A stretch of DNA of 64,000 nt from Verrucomicrobiia bacterium (GTDB lineage: Bacteria > Verrucomicrobiota > Verrucomicrobiia > Verrucomicrobiales > DEV007): positions 1 through 64,000 of the forward strand of contig JAUIAH010000020.1 in NCBI GenBank assembly GCA_030425385.1, in the 5' to 3' direction. Position 1 is the first letter of the stretch. Each line of letters begins with the position of its first letter. The position numbers and the translations under genes were made by a program. Below the pieces are notes generated by a model, which saw only the letters and a list, made by a program, of their open reading frames with translations, made no database searches and was not told where the DNA came from. This document shows positions 10,501 through 18,351 of this stretch, in pieces.

Positions 10501-10633
10501 CGTCATCCCCACGAAATAAGTAATCCATGCCCGCTCCAAGGAGGCATGAGGTACACTGGTGCCGGAACTCCGTGGCCTCCATTTCGGCACCGCACTGCGT
10601 GCAGGTGGTCTTTTGAGCATCCATCGATTTCAT
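7568..10633 (-). CDS. Transmembrane Ser/Thr protein kinase with WD40 propeller
   Basis: About 1021 aa from the ATG at 10633 (a GTG three codons earlier is possible). Order of parts: a zinc-ribbon-like CxxC pair (Cys11, 14, 27, 30); a Hanks-type kinase domain from about residue 58 with a Gly loop (GKGGMG, 67-72), VALK Lys89, HRDLKPNN with Asp180, DFG at 198-200 and MAPEQ; a single membrane span (about 340-365); then WD40 repeats with many SPDG turns to the C-terminus. All catalytic residues are present, so it should be active. The propeller would face the other side of the membrane from the kinase, consistent with a sensor or scaffold role (inferred). It follows an ECF sigma gene on the same strand by about 80 nt, a pairing common in Planctomycetes and Verrucomicrobia. 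Its substrate is not evident. Confidence 0.92.
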   Translation of the reverse strand: MKSMDAQKTTCTQCGAEMEATEFRHQCTSCLLGAGMDYLFRGDDETTDSGQDSEQTMGGYELLSVVGKGGMGVVYRAYDDHLGREVALKTLSAERASASAIQRFNVEAAAAARLEHPNTLPVYDFGVENGRPYYTMRLVEGAQSIVSLRDCRDQRQVAQILAQVAGAVDHAHRLGILHRDLKPNNVLLEEGDTPYVADFGLAKIISEDAADALTLTLDSEALGSPSYMAPEQACGDSATTATDVYGIGAILYDVLTGKPPHQGATTISTIEQVRAGKLTSPSIHRSDIPLDLETICLKAMAHEPSERYESAGALGLDLQRFARNEPIVARPPSLWKRAMLLAKRHPIRVALSCLVVLATLLGIVGVTWQWQVAVTHREIAEAKQAETLSLLYHGNMILLDTDREVADARVQQLLQDCAAYPDRGFEWYYWQGHSQAKMHRSWTLGGRLDAAAFSPDGKTAAIAREDGEEFLVDLWGLESGQKLQTFRGHGAKIDHLLFIPGSQRLVVAGGPRISVWDLQSGQLLVQFPHHPGEDRSISTLSLVPGAPTQIATASFGHTIMLHEWPTGAPVREFVPIGGPSIGSAFAFSPDGKRLATHPGTIWDFQSGELVHDFGPIWNEIGRLVYAPNGREIAFKGALYDVETGAVTFAAPAATKYSRPALSPDGNWLALAGTGGVELRNRYQKVKCRLFDSGEQGTMELQFSPDGNALLSVNHDNQARLWHRSAWDDSLLGHGSLTADNHRVPTVDFSPDGSKVVTGANDRCARVWETDSRKLLLTVELHQDPASTAVFLPNGREVLTASNDGVAKVWDATTGEVRLQLTEHTGELWCAAVSHDGRFLVTGGSDKWAIVWDAVTGSKVHTLVHEDAVSAVAFSPDDTLILTGGDDRTACLWNAETGELQLATSPHGSWVAEVRFLPDGKRFLTASQDHDAKLWDTKTGEAIRTFEGHTGGVGALAVSPDGRRFFTGSMDGTIRVWDPESPRHLLTLRSAYGPVHALDLSPDGHTLISAAHLAATFWEAKP

Positions 10634-10722
10634 GGCGCCCACCGTTCATTTGGAAACCCAGGAGCGATCATCTTCAGTGGATTCCAACGCTGTCAGTGCT
10701 CACGATAAACAAGCAAACTCTC

Positions 10723-11448
10723 TCAGTTCCGTGCGCTTTGGAGCTTGAGAAGGTAACGCAACTCGTCTTCAACATCCTCCGGCTGATTAACCGTGCGTTC
10801 GACTTCTTGCCTGAGATAATGGCCGAAGCGCTCCCGCATGCGCTTCACCGCCATGCGGACAGCCATGGCGGTCATGTCTAGGCGCTCACCCATGTCGTCA
10901 TAACAGATGGTCCTATCGTGGTTGGCGAGAAGGGGGGAGACCGTTTCAAACAACGGTAGCTGCTGATTGCGCTCACGATAGCTCGTCTCCAGGCGCGAGA
11001 ACGCGATGTCCACTAACGAATCTGCCCAAGCTTGATCGAACATCTGTTCCGCCTGAGGGGCCTCAGCATTCACGTCGGCGCTCAGCGGCACAAATTCAAT
11101 GTCTCCGCCACGCTTCTGCCTGTTGGCCGCGCGTTGCTGATCGAGGATGAAATTCTTGAAAGTCCGGAGAAGAAAGGCGCGGAACCGTCCATCCTCGGGC
11201 TGAACATTTCCGATGTGAGCCCGCCTGAACATCCGTTCAAAGAAGGCTTGAACCAGATCTTCAGGCTCGTGGCCTGTCCCGCCAAATCTGCGCGCGTAGA
11301 TGAGCAGGGGCGACCAGTAGGCCTTTGCCAGGACCTCCAGCTTCTGCAATTGCTGAGATTCGGAGCCACTCCACGCATCGAGGATCACACTCCAACGCGT
11401 GGTTTGAAAGATGTCTTGAGAGACGCAATCCTTGGGAGCCGAGGGCAT
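10723..11448 (-). CDS. ECF-type RNA polymerase sigma factor
   Basis: A 241-aa sigma-70 family factor of extracytoplasmic-function size. The N-terminus carries FQTTRWSVIL, then a region-2 helix pair with EPEDLVQAFFERMF (the DLVQ-type core-binding segment) and RFRAFLLRTFKNFILDQ. A region-4-like helix-turn-helix follows near the end (YDDMGERLDMTAMAVRMAVKRMRERF). The TTRW start is typical of the sigma factors that sit beside protein kinases in PVC bacteria. It lies between the phosphodiesterase-sulfotransferase fusion and the WD40 kinase, all on the minus strand, so it may be controlled by the kinase and may transcribe this locus. No anti-sigma factor of the usual zinc type is seen next to it. 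Confidence 0.88.
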   Translation of the reverse strand: MPSAPKDCVSQDIFQTTRWSVILDAWSGSESQQLQKLEVLAKAYWSPLLIYARRFGGTGHEPEDLVQAFFERMFRRAHIGNVQPEDGRFRAFLLRTFKNFILDQQRAANRQKRGGDIEFVPLSADVNAEAPQAEQMFDQAWADSLVDIAFSRLETSYRERNQQLPLFETVSPLLANHDRTICYDDMGERLDMTAMAVRMAVKRMRERFGHYLRQEVERTVNQPEDVEDELRYLLKLQSARN

Positions 11449-11491
11449 TGGGGGATGCTAAACGCAAGCCCAACTAGATTTCCAGAATTTT

Positions 11492-11518
11492 CACGAAGAT
11501 TAGAATCATCTCTTCGTG
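11492..11518. other. Perfect 8-bp dyad between fusion gene and sigma gene
   Basis: CACGAAGA (11492-11499) pairs with TCTTCGTG (11511-11518) across an 11-nt loop. It lies in the 112-nt gap after the fusion gene's stop and before the sigma gene's start, read on the minus strand. There is no T run on either side, so it is not a classic intrinsic terminator. It may instead be a processing or attenuation hairpin, or an operator for the sigma/kinase pair. Confidence 0.35.
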
Positions 11519-11560
11519 GATCTTGCATCGGCCTACGTTCACACCGCCTCCAACATACCC

Positions 11561-14227
11561 TCAGGAGGCGGCTTCGGAAGCGCGACCTTCATGCCACAGA
11601 TCGGCGTCCACCACGGAAGCCGCAGTTGAAGGGTCGAATCGCGCCTCACCTAAGAAGGCCGCAATCTCCTTGGCAGCCGCATTAGGACGCCGGATGGTGT
11701 CTTCGTAGCAGAGATTGAGCACCCGCACATGGCCCTCGTCTTGCCAGTAGGCAAGTTGCGAAGCGACTTGCGCCATTTGCTTTCGATAGGTTGCGATCAA
11801 GGCTTCGGTCGAGAGTTGTGCGCCTTGCCGTTTCAACCGAGCTAACATCTTGCGTTGGGACTCGGCCACGGCCTCGAAGGACCGATGCATCATGATGATC
11901 TCGTAGGTACCCTCGCGGGGTAGAAAGTGGAGAAGTTGCGCGACGACCTTAACTGCTTTGCCAGGGCATTTCGCAAGCCAACCCGCGTCGCGGGCCAAGC
12001 CTTTTGCAAGACGGTGTTCACTGTAACCTCGCGGGTTGCTCTCATCCGCGGGACGCTCGTCATCCATGAACAATGGGATGCCGCCAGCCGCTAGCATTTG
12101 CATCATCATGGAGGTACCTGAACGCGGGAGCCCGGAGACGATAATGGTTGATTTGCTAGACTGATTCAGACGGGACGGCGGCGAGGGGCTCTCCAAGCAC
12201 AAGTTGGGCAACGAAACCAACGAATTCGCCGTGGCATTCGCTTGCGACGTTTGCTGCTCGAGTTGCTGGAGGAATGGCTGGGCCTCGGCGCGGCAGCCGA
12301 GCCGCTCATAAGCAGAGGCGACGAGGGCATGGGCAGCGGGATGGAAATAGTGTCTCCCGAGGCTGGCCAGTCCATGCTCCACCGCCTGGCGAAAGTCGTC
12401 ACGGGCGAAGGCCGTCTGGGCAAGACCAAAGTGGGCTTGAGCATTGTCTGAATCTAATTCTAACATTTCCCCATAAGCAACCAGTGCCGTGTCGAAATCA
12501 TCTAGACAGCGAGCACTATCGCCCTTGAGCTGCTGAATGTCTAACTGCAGGTGTTGAGGGGCCGCATCCAGGCCCTCTAACAACTCAAGTGCCTGACGCG
12601 GGTTTCCCTCCGCATGCAACAGGCTGGCCTCTAGAAATGGGAAAGCGTGAGGGTTCGTCTGCGCCCGCGCACGCAGACGGCGCAAGCGCCGCTGACTCGC
12701 TGGATCCGACTCCTCTTCGATTGGACGGCGCTGGGCGAGCGCCTGCCGGGCATGCTGAGCCAACGCGACCTTGCGTTGGCGAAGCTGCATGAGACATTCC
12801 CGTGCCTGCGCGTGCTCCCCCGAGTGCAACCGGGCCTGGAAGAGCTGGACTCCGAAGCGACTCTCCTCTGGCCAGGACTCCCACAGGCCTTCTAAAATAG
12901 GCATGGCTTCCGCGTAGGCTAGCCTATCCAGCAGGGCGCGGGCCTGATTGGCTTGAAGCTCTCTCAGACACTCTTTCTTCGCACGGTCTTTGTTAGGGTT
13001 CGGTTCGTCGATGTATCCCAGATCCACGAGTTGACGGAGGGCCTCCTGCGCCTCAAGTGGCTCCAATTGGGTCTGAGCCGGATGCCGTCCATCCTCGCCT
13101 GGTATCGCCTCCCAAGAGGCCAAAGGCGCTACCACCTCGGAAGAGGTGAAGATCTCTAACACACGCCCATCCATGTCCTCGCCCATGGGCAAGCCAAAGG
13201 TCTGCAAGATCGTGGGCGTGACATCTAACAAACTGGCCCCAAAGACGAGTTCATCCTCTTTGATCCCCGGTCCGCTAGCCAGGAAGACGCCCAGAGGCCG
13301 ATGCTCAGCTGCGGGCCCTGCAGGTTCATTGGGCAGGATCCGAGGGCGCAAGTGATCTGATTGGAAGCCATGATCACTCACTAGCATGACCGTGGTGTCC
13401 TCATTCGCTAGCTCCATGAGCCGACCTAGCATCATGTCATGAAAGACGTAAGCGCCGCGGATGACTTCGGAATATAGGGCGAAGTCATCCGCGTTCACCC
13501 AATCCAGACGCGGTGGATGATAGCGCATGAAAGCATGACTAAAGTGATCGATCCCATCGTAGTAGATGCCGGCAAAGTCCCAGTCGGGATCACTTTCTAA
13601 CAAATGCGTGGCGGCAGCGTGGGTTCCTACCGTCTCGGCCAAGATCTTTGCTAGCGTGTGCAAGCGTTTGTCCTTTGTCTGATCGATCTCAGGTGCCCGC
13701 GGGACAAAGTGGCGGAGCAGATCGCCATCGAGCTCATGAGGATGCACACGCAAGGAGGCCAAGGCGCTTTCCTCTTCGGGCGGATGCACGGCGCCAGTGA
13801 TGATGGGCCAATCCTCCCCGAGAGGAGCTACGGATCCCTGGAAGAGATTGGACACCATGGAACCTCGAATGGGTTCCGCAGGATGACTGGGCCACCAGCC
13901 GACCACGTGAGAGCGCTTCCCCGCTTGGTTGAGGATGTTCCAGATCGCCTTGCACTTGCGCGAAAGCTGCGTGATGGGACGAATCGCTCCTGTCTGCGGG
14001 TCTGGCTCGACGAAGCCGTGGATCCCGTGCTGATGCGGTCGTTTCCCAGTAGCCATAGATGTCCACAGCATCGGGGAATACATGGGCTGGAGCGTGGCGA
14101 GATTTCCCATGACGCCGGTCTCCATGAGCCGGGCCACATTGGGCATGAGGCCGTCCTCGAGCAACGGGTTGATGACCTTCCAATCCGCTGCGTCCCACCC
14201 CACTAACAAGACTCGCTGTTTCCCCAT
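11561..14227 (-). CDS. Alkaline-phosphatase-superfamily hydrolase / TPR / sulfotransferase fusion
   Basis: An 888-aa three-part protein. Residues 1-400 are an alkaline-phosphatase-superfamily (type I phosphodiesterase-like) domain. It has VLLVGWDAADW with metal-ligand Asp12, SPMLWTSMATGKRPHQHGI in which Ser51 sits where the nucleophile (usually Thr) is expected, then YYDGIDHFSH and VSDHGFQSDH metal-binding motifs. Residues 430-670 are TPR-like helical pairs (LDSDNAQAHFGLAQTAF and similar). Residues 690-888 are a sulfotransferase domain with the PAPS 5'-phosphate loop VSGLPRSGTS. There is no signal peptide, so it should be cytoplasmic. It starts 26 nt after the PEP-CTERM gene. One protein may thus remove one group and add sulfate, or recognise sulfated or phosphorylated glycans; the substrate is inferred only. 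The domain combination is unusual. Confidence 0.88.
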   Translation of the reverse strand: MGKQRVLLVGWDAADWKVINPLLEDGLMPNVARLMETGVMGNLATLQPMYSPMLWTSMATGKRPHQHGIHGFVEPDPQTGAIRPITQLSRKCKAIWNILNQAGKRSHVVGWWPSHPAEPIRGSMVSNLFQGSVAPLGEDWPIITGAVHPPEEESALASLRVHPHELDGDLLRHFVPRAPEIDQTKDKRLHTLAKILAETVGTHAAATHLLESDPDWDFAGIYYDGIDHFSHAFMRYHPPRLDWVNADDFALYSEVIRGAYVFHDMMLGRLMELANEDTTVMLVSDHGFQSDHLRPRILPNEPAGPAAEHRPLGVFLASGPGIKEDELVFGASLLDVTPTILQTFGLPMGEDMDGRVLEIFTSSEVVAPLASWEAIPGEDGRHPAQTQLEPLEAQEALRQLVDLGYIDEPNPNKDRAKKECLRELQANQARALLDRLAYAEAMPILEGLWESWPEESRFGVQLFQARLHSGEHAQARECLMQLRQRKVALAQHARQALAQRRPIEEESDPASQRRLRRLRARAQTNPHAFPFLEASLLHAEGNPRQALELLEGLDAAPQHLQLDIQQLKGDSARCLDDFDTALVAYGEMLELDSDNAQAHFGLAQTAFARDDFRQAVEHGLASLGRHYFHPAAHALVASAYERLGCRAEAQPFLQQLEQQTSQANATANSLVSLPNLCLESPSPPSRLNQSSKSTIIVSGLPRSGTSMMMQMLAAGGIPLFMDDERPADESNPRGYSEHRLAKGLARDAGWLAKCPGKAVKVVAQLLHFLPREGTYEIIMMHRSFEAVAESQRKMLARLKRQGAQLSTEALIATYRKQMAQVASQLAYWQDEGHVRVLNLCYEDTIRRPNAAAKEIAAFLGEARFDPSTAASVVDADLWHEGRASEAAS

Positions 14228-14253
14228 CTCTCTCTCCGTCCACGTGAAGAATG

Positions 14254-14940
14254 CTAGTCTTTCTGGAGCCGCCGTCTGTAACAGGCTAAACCGGCCGCGC
14301 CTGCGGCAAGCAAGGCGAGCGAACTCGGCTCTGGAATGGGAGACGTGGCACCCACCTGGATAGCCTGACCAGGCTGCGCCTCATAGTAGGCTTCCTGAAT
14401 CTGAAAGCCCGCGCCCTTCGGTGTGCCCATGAGGGCCAACTTTCCCCAGCCGAAGTGCTCCTGCCCGCCGCTCTCAAACTTAAACCCAAAGTTCCCTACA
14501 TCCCCAACCTTCCATCCACCAGCAGCCGCCCCCACACCCACCGCACCTTTGTAAGTGATGGAATTGAACGACTGCACGTTGGCATGAAACTTGTAAGCGG
14601 GGCCGAGGACGGGGCCCACCGTCGCTCCGTCTGGCAGTTTGGCGATTCCTCCCAGGGTCGCCCCTGTCGGTGCGACAAGACGCCCGCCATTCTGATCGTC
14701 GAAGAGGCCAAACGTCGCGCTGATGAAGGTGATGGCCGAGTGCTCTAACTGAAAGTCATCCATGCCATCATTGTCCACATCCCAAACGACCGAACCAGGC
14801 GCTGTTGGTGCGGCAATGCCAGAGGGCGTGATCGTACGCGAAAGGGTCACCGCACCGGATGCGGCGGGGACAAGAACGGCAGTCGCCGCGACGGCGGACA
14901 ACTTGCTGGTCAGAGAGCGATCATGAGGGCTTGGATTCAT
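14254..14940 (-). CDS. PEP-CTERM sorting-domain protein
   Basis: A 228-aa exported protein. It has a signal peptide (core AVAATAVLVPAASGA) and a C-terminal PEP-CTERM tail: PIPEPSSLALLAAGAAGLA followed by CYRRRLQKD. That is the Pro-Glu-Pro motif, a hydrophobic span and a basic end recognised by exosortase. The middle has DVDNDGMDDF, a Ca-binding-like Asp/Asn loop, and a beta-rich body. PEP-CTERM proteins are usually tied to exopolysaccharide or the outer envelope. No exosortase gene lies in this window, so it must be encoded elsewhere. Spacing is 16 nt from the upstream 586-aa gene and 26 nt to the downstream fusion gene, which argues for one transcript. Confidence 0.85.
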   Translation of the reverse strand: MNPSPHDRSLTSKLSAVAATAVLVPAASGAVTLSRTITPSGIAAPTAPGSVVWDVDNDGMDDFQLEHSAITFISATFGLFDDQNGGRLVAPTGATLGGIAKLPDGATVGPVLGPAYKFHANVQSFNSITYKGAVGVGAAAGGWKVGDVGNFGFKFESGGQEHFGWGKLALMGTPKGAGFQIQEAYYEAQPGQAIQVGATSPIPEPSSLALLAAGAAGLACYRRRLQKD

Positions 14941-14956
14941 TGAGTCAGTAGGCAGT

Positions 14957-16717
14957 TCAGAGTGTCAGGGGCGGAAGCGGATTTCGGTCAACCTGGTTGA
15001 AGTCACCGTAGATGGCCCGGCGACGAGAGATCTGGGGGATCTCGTGAGAAATGGGTAGCCCCCGGCGAACGAGAGACGCTTGATAGTCTTCGGAGAGGTT
15101 TCGCACCCAACCGAGAGCGACTAATCGCTCAACTTGGAACATGGGCTCTTCCGTCACGAAGTCCTTTGCCCTGCTCATACGAAGTAACATGCGCGGCCGA
15201 ACCTCGGGCGAGCGATGGAAGGCGACCAGAAGGGACCGGCCCACCTCTGACTCCCGTTCAGCGTACGCATAGAAGGTCCCAGGCTGATCGGGCGTGGTCA
15301 GCGCCACTGACACGTAGCGATCTTGATCTGAGAAGGATCGATTGTAGTATTCTGACAACTCGGCAAAGACACGCATCTCAGCGCTCTCTACCCGCCCTGA
15401 AACGACTTCTTCCCAGCCTGCGGAACCCAGCCGAGCGAAGCTCGCCCAATCGACGTAGACCCCCGTGCGATCATCGACCAGAGGCAACCAACGATCCTCA
15501 CCGGACGCGTAGGCCACGTGGAAGCAATGATAGGACATTCCCTGTACCATACGGCGTCCGAGCGCGCGCAACGAAGCCACGTCCCCAGGATTCTGAGCGA
15601 AGAACTCTCGAGCGAGTGGTGCATGGCGAGGATCTCGCAGCACTTGCAGGCGTTTCTCCAGTTCATTCCCGTAGACAAACGTCCGCGCCACGCCCTCGGG
15701 ATCCCTCGAAGCCATCGACACGCCCTCTTTCGCCGTCTCGATGGGAATGGGCCGAGCAAACTGGATCACATCCCGGGCGACCACGCCTATCAGAATGGCG
15801 AGCGCGGCAAAGACAAGCCCCTGGACACACGCCTTCTCGCGAGATAAAGCACTTGGACCTGGGGAACCCCCAGGCTTCTCCCAAGCCGATTCCCGCGCCG
15901 GAATCGGCAGCGCTGGTTGAAAGGGTTTCCCTAACATCGGATCTCGAGGTCGGAAGGCCTTCGCTCGTCGCACCTGAGTTCGGCGATCCTCAGGGGTGGG
16001 CTGAAGGCGGGAGATTTGTTCTCCGCGCTCCACGAGCACTTCAGCGAGAGATTCCGCCACTTGCCTCACGAAGGTGGGCGATCCTGTCGTCGAAAGCTCT
16101 GACATTGGCACGATCACAGCAGGCGTTGGCACTCGACGAGGTAGTTCCATCACCTTGGCCCCCGCTTGCTTGCAGGTCGGCCCCACACGCTCCAACCACC
16201 GGCTTAGTCCACGATCCCCGGAAACAAACTGATGGAGAGCTGCCAGGTAGAAGCCGACGTCATCGGCCTCGGATTCAAGAAACGAAGTCAATCGCTCCAA
16301 GCAGCCCAAATAAACCGCGCGACGACCCCGACGGTCGGCCACCGAAAGGCCAAGCTCGATGGAGAAGACCACGCCAAAGGCAATCTCAGGATCAGCCGGC
16401 GGACCGACCATCTCCAAGTAGGCCTCGGCCATGGCCAGCGAGGCCTGCAACGACTCGGCCAATTCCGAACCCTCCCGCGTGCGCAGCGAACTCGCCATCA
16501 TTCGGTGTAGTCCAAGTACTACCCCAGCGACCGATCCTGCGATCAACTCGTCGCTCAATCCGTCACCCATCACCCACTCCGCCGTCTCCCAGGCATCTCG
16601 CTCCTCACCCGTTGACAACCAGTGACTTAGGCAGTCTTGCTGAGATCTCAGGATATCAGTGAACGCAGCCCAGCGAGGGCGAGATTTGGTGATCAACGTT
16701 GGCGAACCTGGCTCCAT
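14957..16717 (-). CDS. Single-pass membrane protein of unknown function
   Basis: A 586-aa protein. The N-terminal 240 residues are helical and acidic, a Pro/Arg/Ser-rich linker covers about 240-295, and one clear membrane span lies around 300-320 (GLVFAALAILIGVVARDVI). A C-terminal domain of about 260 residues contains VYVDWASFARLGSAGW and RYVSVALTTPDQPGTFYAYAE. I do not recognise either soluble domain. It is the first gene of the tight minus-strand run leading to the PEP-CTERM, sulfotransferase-fusion and sigma genes, so it could be the membrane sensor or assembly factor for that locus (inferred). A 498-codon plus-strand ORF overlaps it but is Arg/Pro-rich and judged spurious. Confidence 0.75.
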   Translation of the reverse strand: MEPGSPTLITKSRPRWAAFTDILRSQQDCLSHWLSTGEERDAWETAEWVMGDGLSDELIAGSVAGVVLGLHRMMASSLRTREGSELAESLQASLAMAEAYLEMVGPPADPEIAFGVVFSIELGLSVADRRGRRAVYLGCLERLTSFLESEADDVGFYLAALHQFVSGDRGLSRWLERVGPTCKQAGAKVMELPRRVPTPAVIVPMSELSTTGSPTFVRQVAESLAEVLVERGEQISRLQPTPEDRRTQVRRAKAFRPRDPMLGKPFQPALPIPARESAWEKPGGSPGPSALSREKACVQGLVFAALAILIGVVARDVIQFARPIPIETAKEGVSMASRDPEGVARTFVYGNELEKRLQVLRDPRHAPLAREFFAQNPGDVASLRALGRRMVQGMSYHCFHVAYASGEDRWLPLVDDRTGVYVDWASFARLGSAGWEEVVSGRVESAEMRVFAELSEYYNRSFSDQDRYVSVALTTPDQPGTFYAYAERESEVGRSLLVAFHRSPEVRPRMLLRMSRAKDFVTEEPMFQVERLVALGWVRNLSEDYQASLVRRGLPISHEIPQISRRRAIYGDFNQVDRNPLPPLTL

Positions 16718-17078
16718 CTACGGAACCAACGTCATCTGGAACCCAGAATAACACGCTATTTGCACTCATTTCACACACGCACCTATGAAACTTCGCGGTG
16801 ACCACCTCCAGCGGGGCCCGGTAGCGCCCCGGGGGGGACGACATCAACGCACATCTTTGTTCAAGCTTCATCAACCAAGCCACCTAAACCAAGACTAACA
16901 CACATAGAGTCCATCTTGAAAAGTCTCTGGAGATAGACTACCACTGCCCGGGTAAATCGCTCGTAAATCTTCCGATCGATTGGCTCCGCTTTCTCAGCCA
17001 CCTCAGTCCCTGCTTGTCTGTCGGCTCATCCGGCGATCCCACTTGGCAAGTGCGGATCCCGCCGTCATGGTGCTGCCC
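16718..17078. promoter_or_regulatory. Divergent intergenic region
   Basis: This stretch separates the minus-strand 586-aa gene from the plus-strand PQQ-propeller gene, so it should contain both promoters. I see no confident -35/-10 pair. It holds a very GC-rich stem-like patch around 16814-16835 (GGGGC ... GCCCC followed by a G run) and one CTAACA hexamer at about 16894. A small minus-strand ORF here is not convincing. Confidence 0.35.
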
Positions 17079-18320
17079 ATGAATGCCCGTGCGCTCTCGC
17101 TTTTCCTCTTTGTCCCGTCGCTCAGTGCTTCCTTTGCCTTTGATTGGCCACAGTTTCGCGGTCCGTTAGGACAGGGACATGCGCCGGGAGCTACCGTTCC
17201 TACGGAGTGGTCTGCTGAGAAAGCAGTGGCCTGGAAAGTCCCGGTGGGTGGCAAGGCGTGGTCGTCTCCGGTGATCGCTGGCGGGACCATCTATTTGACG
17301 ACTGCGGTGACAGATGACGACGGCTTGTCGCTACGCGCTCAAGCGCGGTCCTTGAAAGATGGCAAATTGTTATGGGACCGGGAGGTGTTTCAGCGCGACG
17401 ACGAGGGTGGGTTTCATAAGAAGAACAGCCACGCTTCCCCTACGCCTATCATTGACACAGAGACTGGGCGCCTCTTCGTCCACTTTGGCCATCACGGCAC
17501 GGCTTGCCTTTATCCCTCTGGGAAGATTCTGTGGAAACAAGAGTCGCTCTCGTATCCTCCTGTGCATGGCAACGGTGGGTCCCCCATCCTTCATGATGGG
17601 AAGCTCTATTTCTCCTGCGATGGGAAAACCGATCCGTTCATGGTGGCTCTGGCGGCGGATAGCGGCAAGGTCGCGTGGAAAGTGCCGCGCGCGGTGGACG
17701 TGTCTCGCCCTTTTTCGTTTAGCACGCCCCTCGCGATTCAAGTGGGCGATTCCTGGCAAATCGTTAGCCCGGGTTCTGGTGCCGTGATCAGTTATGCCCC
17801 TGATACCGGCAAGGAACTCTGGCGCTTTGATTATGACGAGGGCTATTCCGTCGTTCCCCGCCCGCTTTACGCGCATGGCTTGGTCTACGTCTGTTCTGGA
17901 TTCAACACGGCCTCGCTCTTCGCCATCGATCCGACGGGCGCGGGCGATGTGACCAAGACGCACTTGCGCTGGAAAGTGGACAAGCGCGTGCCAAAGGAGA
18001 GTTCGCCCATCATTGTGGGTGATCATCTTTATATGAACGACGACAAGGGCATCGCCACCTGCCTCGACGCCCGTACGGGTGAACAGGTCTGGCAGAAACG
18101 CCTCGATGGCAGCGGCGGCTATTCCGCCTCACCAGTTCACGCTGGCGGTCATCTCTATTTCCACAATGGTGATGGGATCACTACGGTGATCAAACCCGCC
18201 ACCTCCTTTGAGGAAGTGGCGGAGAATTCGCTTGGTGCCTACGGGCTGTCCTCCTTTGCGGTGACGCCTGACAGTTTCGTTGTGCGCACGGAGGGCCATC
18301 TTTGGCGCCTCCGTGACTGA
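17079..18320 (+). CDS. Secreted PQQ-type beta-propeller protein
   Basis: The ATG at 17079 (MNARALSLFLFVPSLSASFA) is preferred because it gives a standard signal peptide; 33 open codons upstream do not. The mature part starts FDWPQFRGPLGQG, the usual opening of PVC outer-membrane PQQ-repeat proteins. It continues with repeated blades such as AWSSPVIAGGTIYLT, ASPTPIIDTETGRLFVHFG and SSPIIVGDHLYMND. About 413 aa, one full propeller. These proteins resemble BamB/PQQ dehydrogenase blades, but no PQQ-binding or catalytic residues are evident, so an enzyme role is not claimed. A paralogue lies at 62169-63494. It is convergent with the CotH giant that follows. Confidence 0.85.
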   Translation: MNARALSLFLFVPSLSASFAFDWPQFRGPLGQGHAPGATVPTEWSAEKAVAWKVPVGGKAWSSPVIAGGTIYLTTAVTDDDGLSLRAQARSLKDGKLLWDREVFQRDDEGGFHKKNSHASPTPIIDTETGRLFVHFGHHGTACLYPSGKILWKQESLSYPPVHGNGGSPILHDGKLYFSCDGKTDPFMVALAADSGKVAWKVPRAVDVSRPFSFSTPLAIQVGDSWQIVSPGSGAVISYAPDTGKELWRFDYDEGYSVVPRPLYAHGLVYVCSGFNTASLFAIDPTGAGDVTKTHLRWKVDKRVPKESSPIIVGDHLYMNDDKGIATCLDARTGEQVWQKRLDGSGGYSASPVHAGGHLYFHNGDGITTVIKPATSFEEVAENSLGAYGLSSFAVTPDSFVVRTEGHLWRLRD

Positions 18321-18351
18321 ATGATTGCCCTTCTACCCTGATTTGCTTCGC

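Noticed and set aside
15166-16662. 498-codon plus-strand open frame
   Set aside because: It overlaps the 586-aa minus-strand gene, is Arg/Pro/Ser-rich with no domain or signal, and looks like the opposite-strand shadow of a GC-rich gene.
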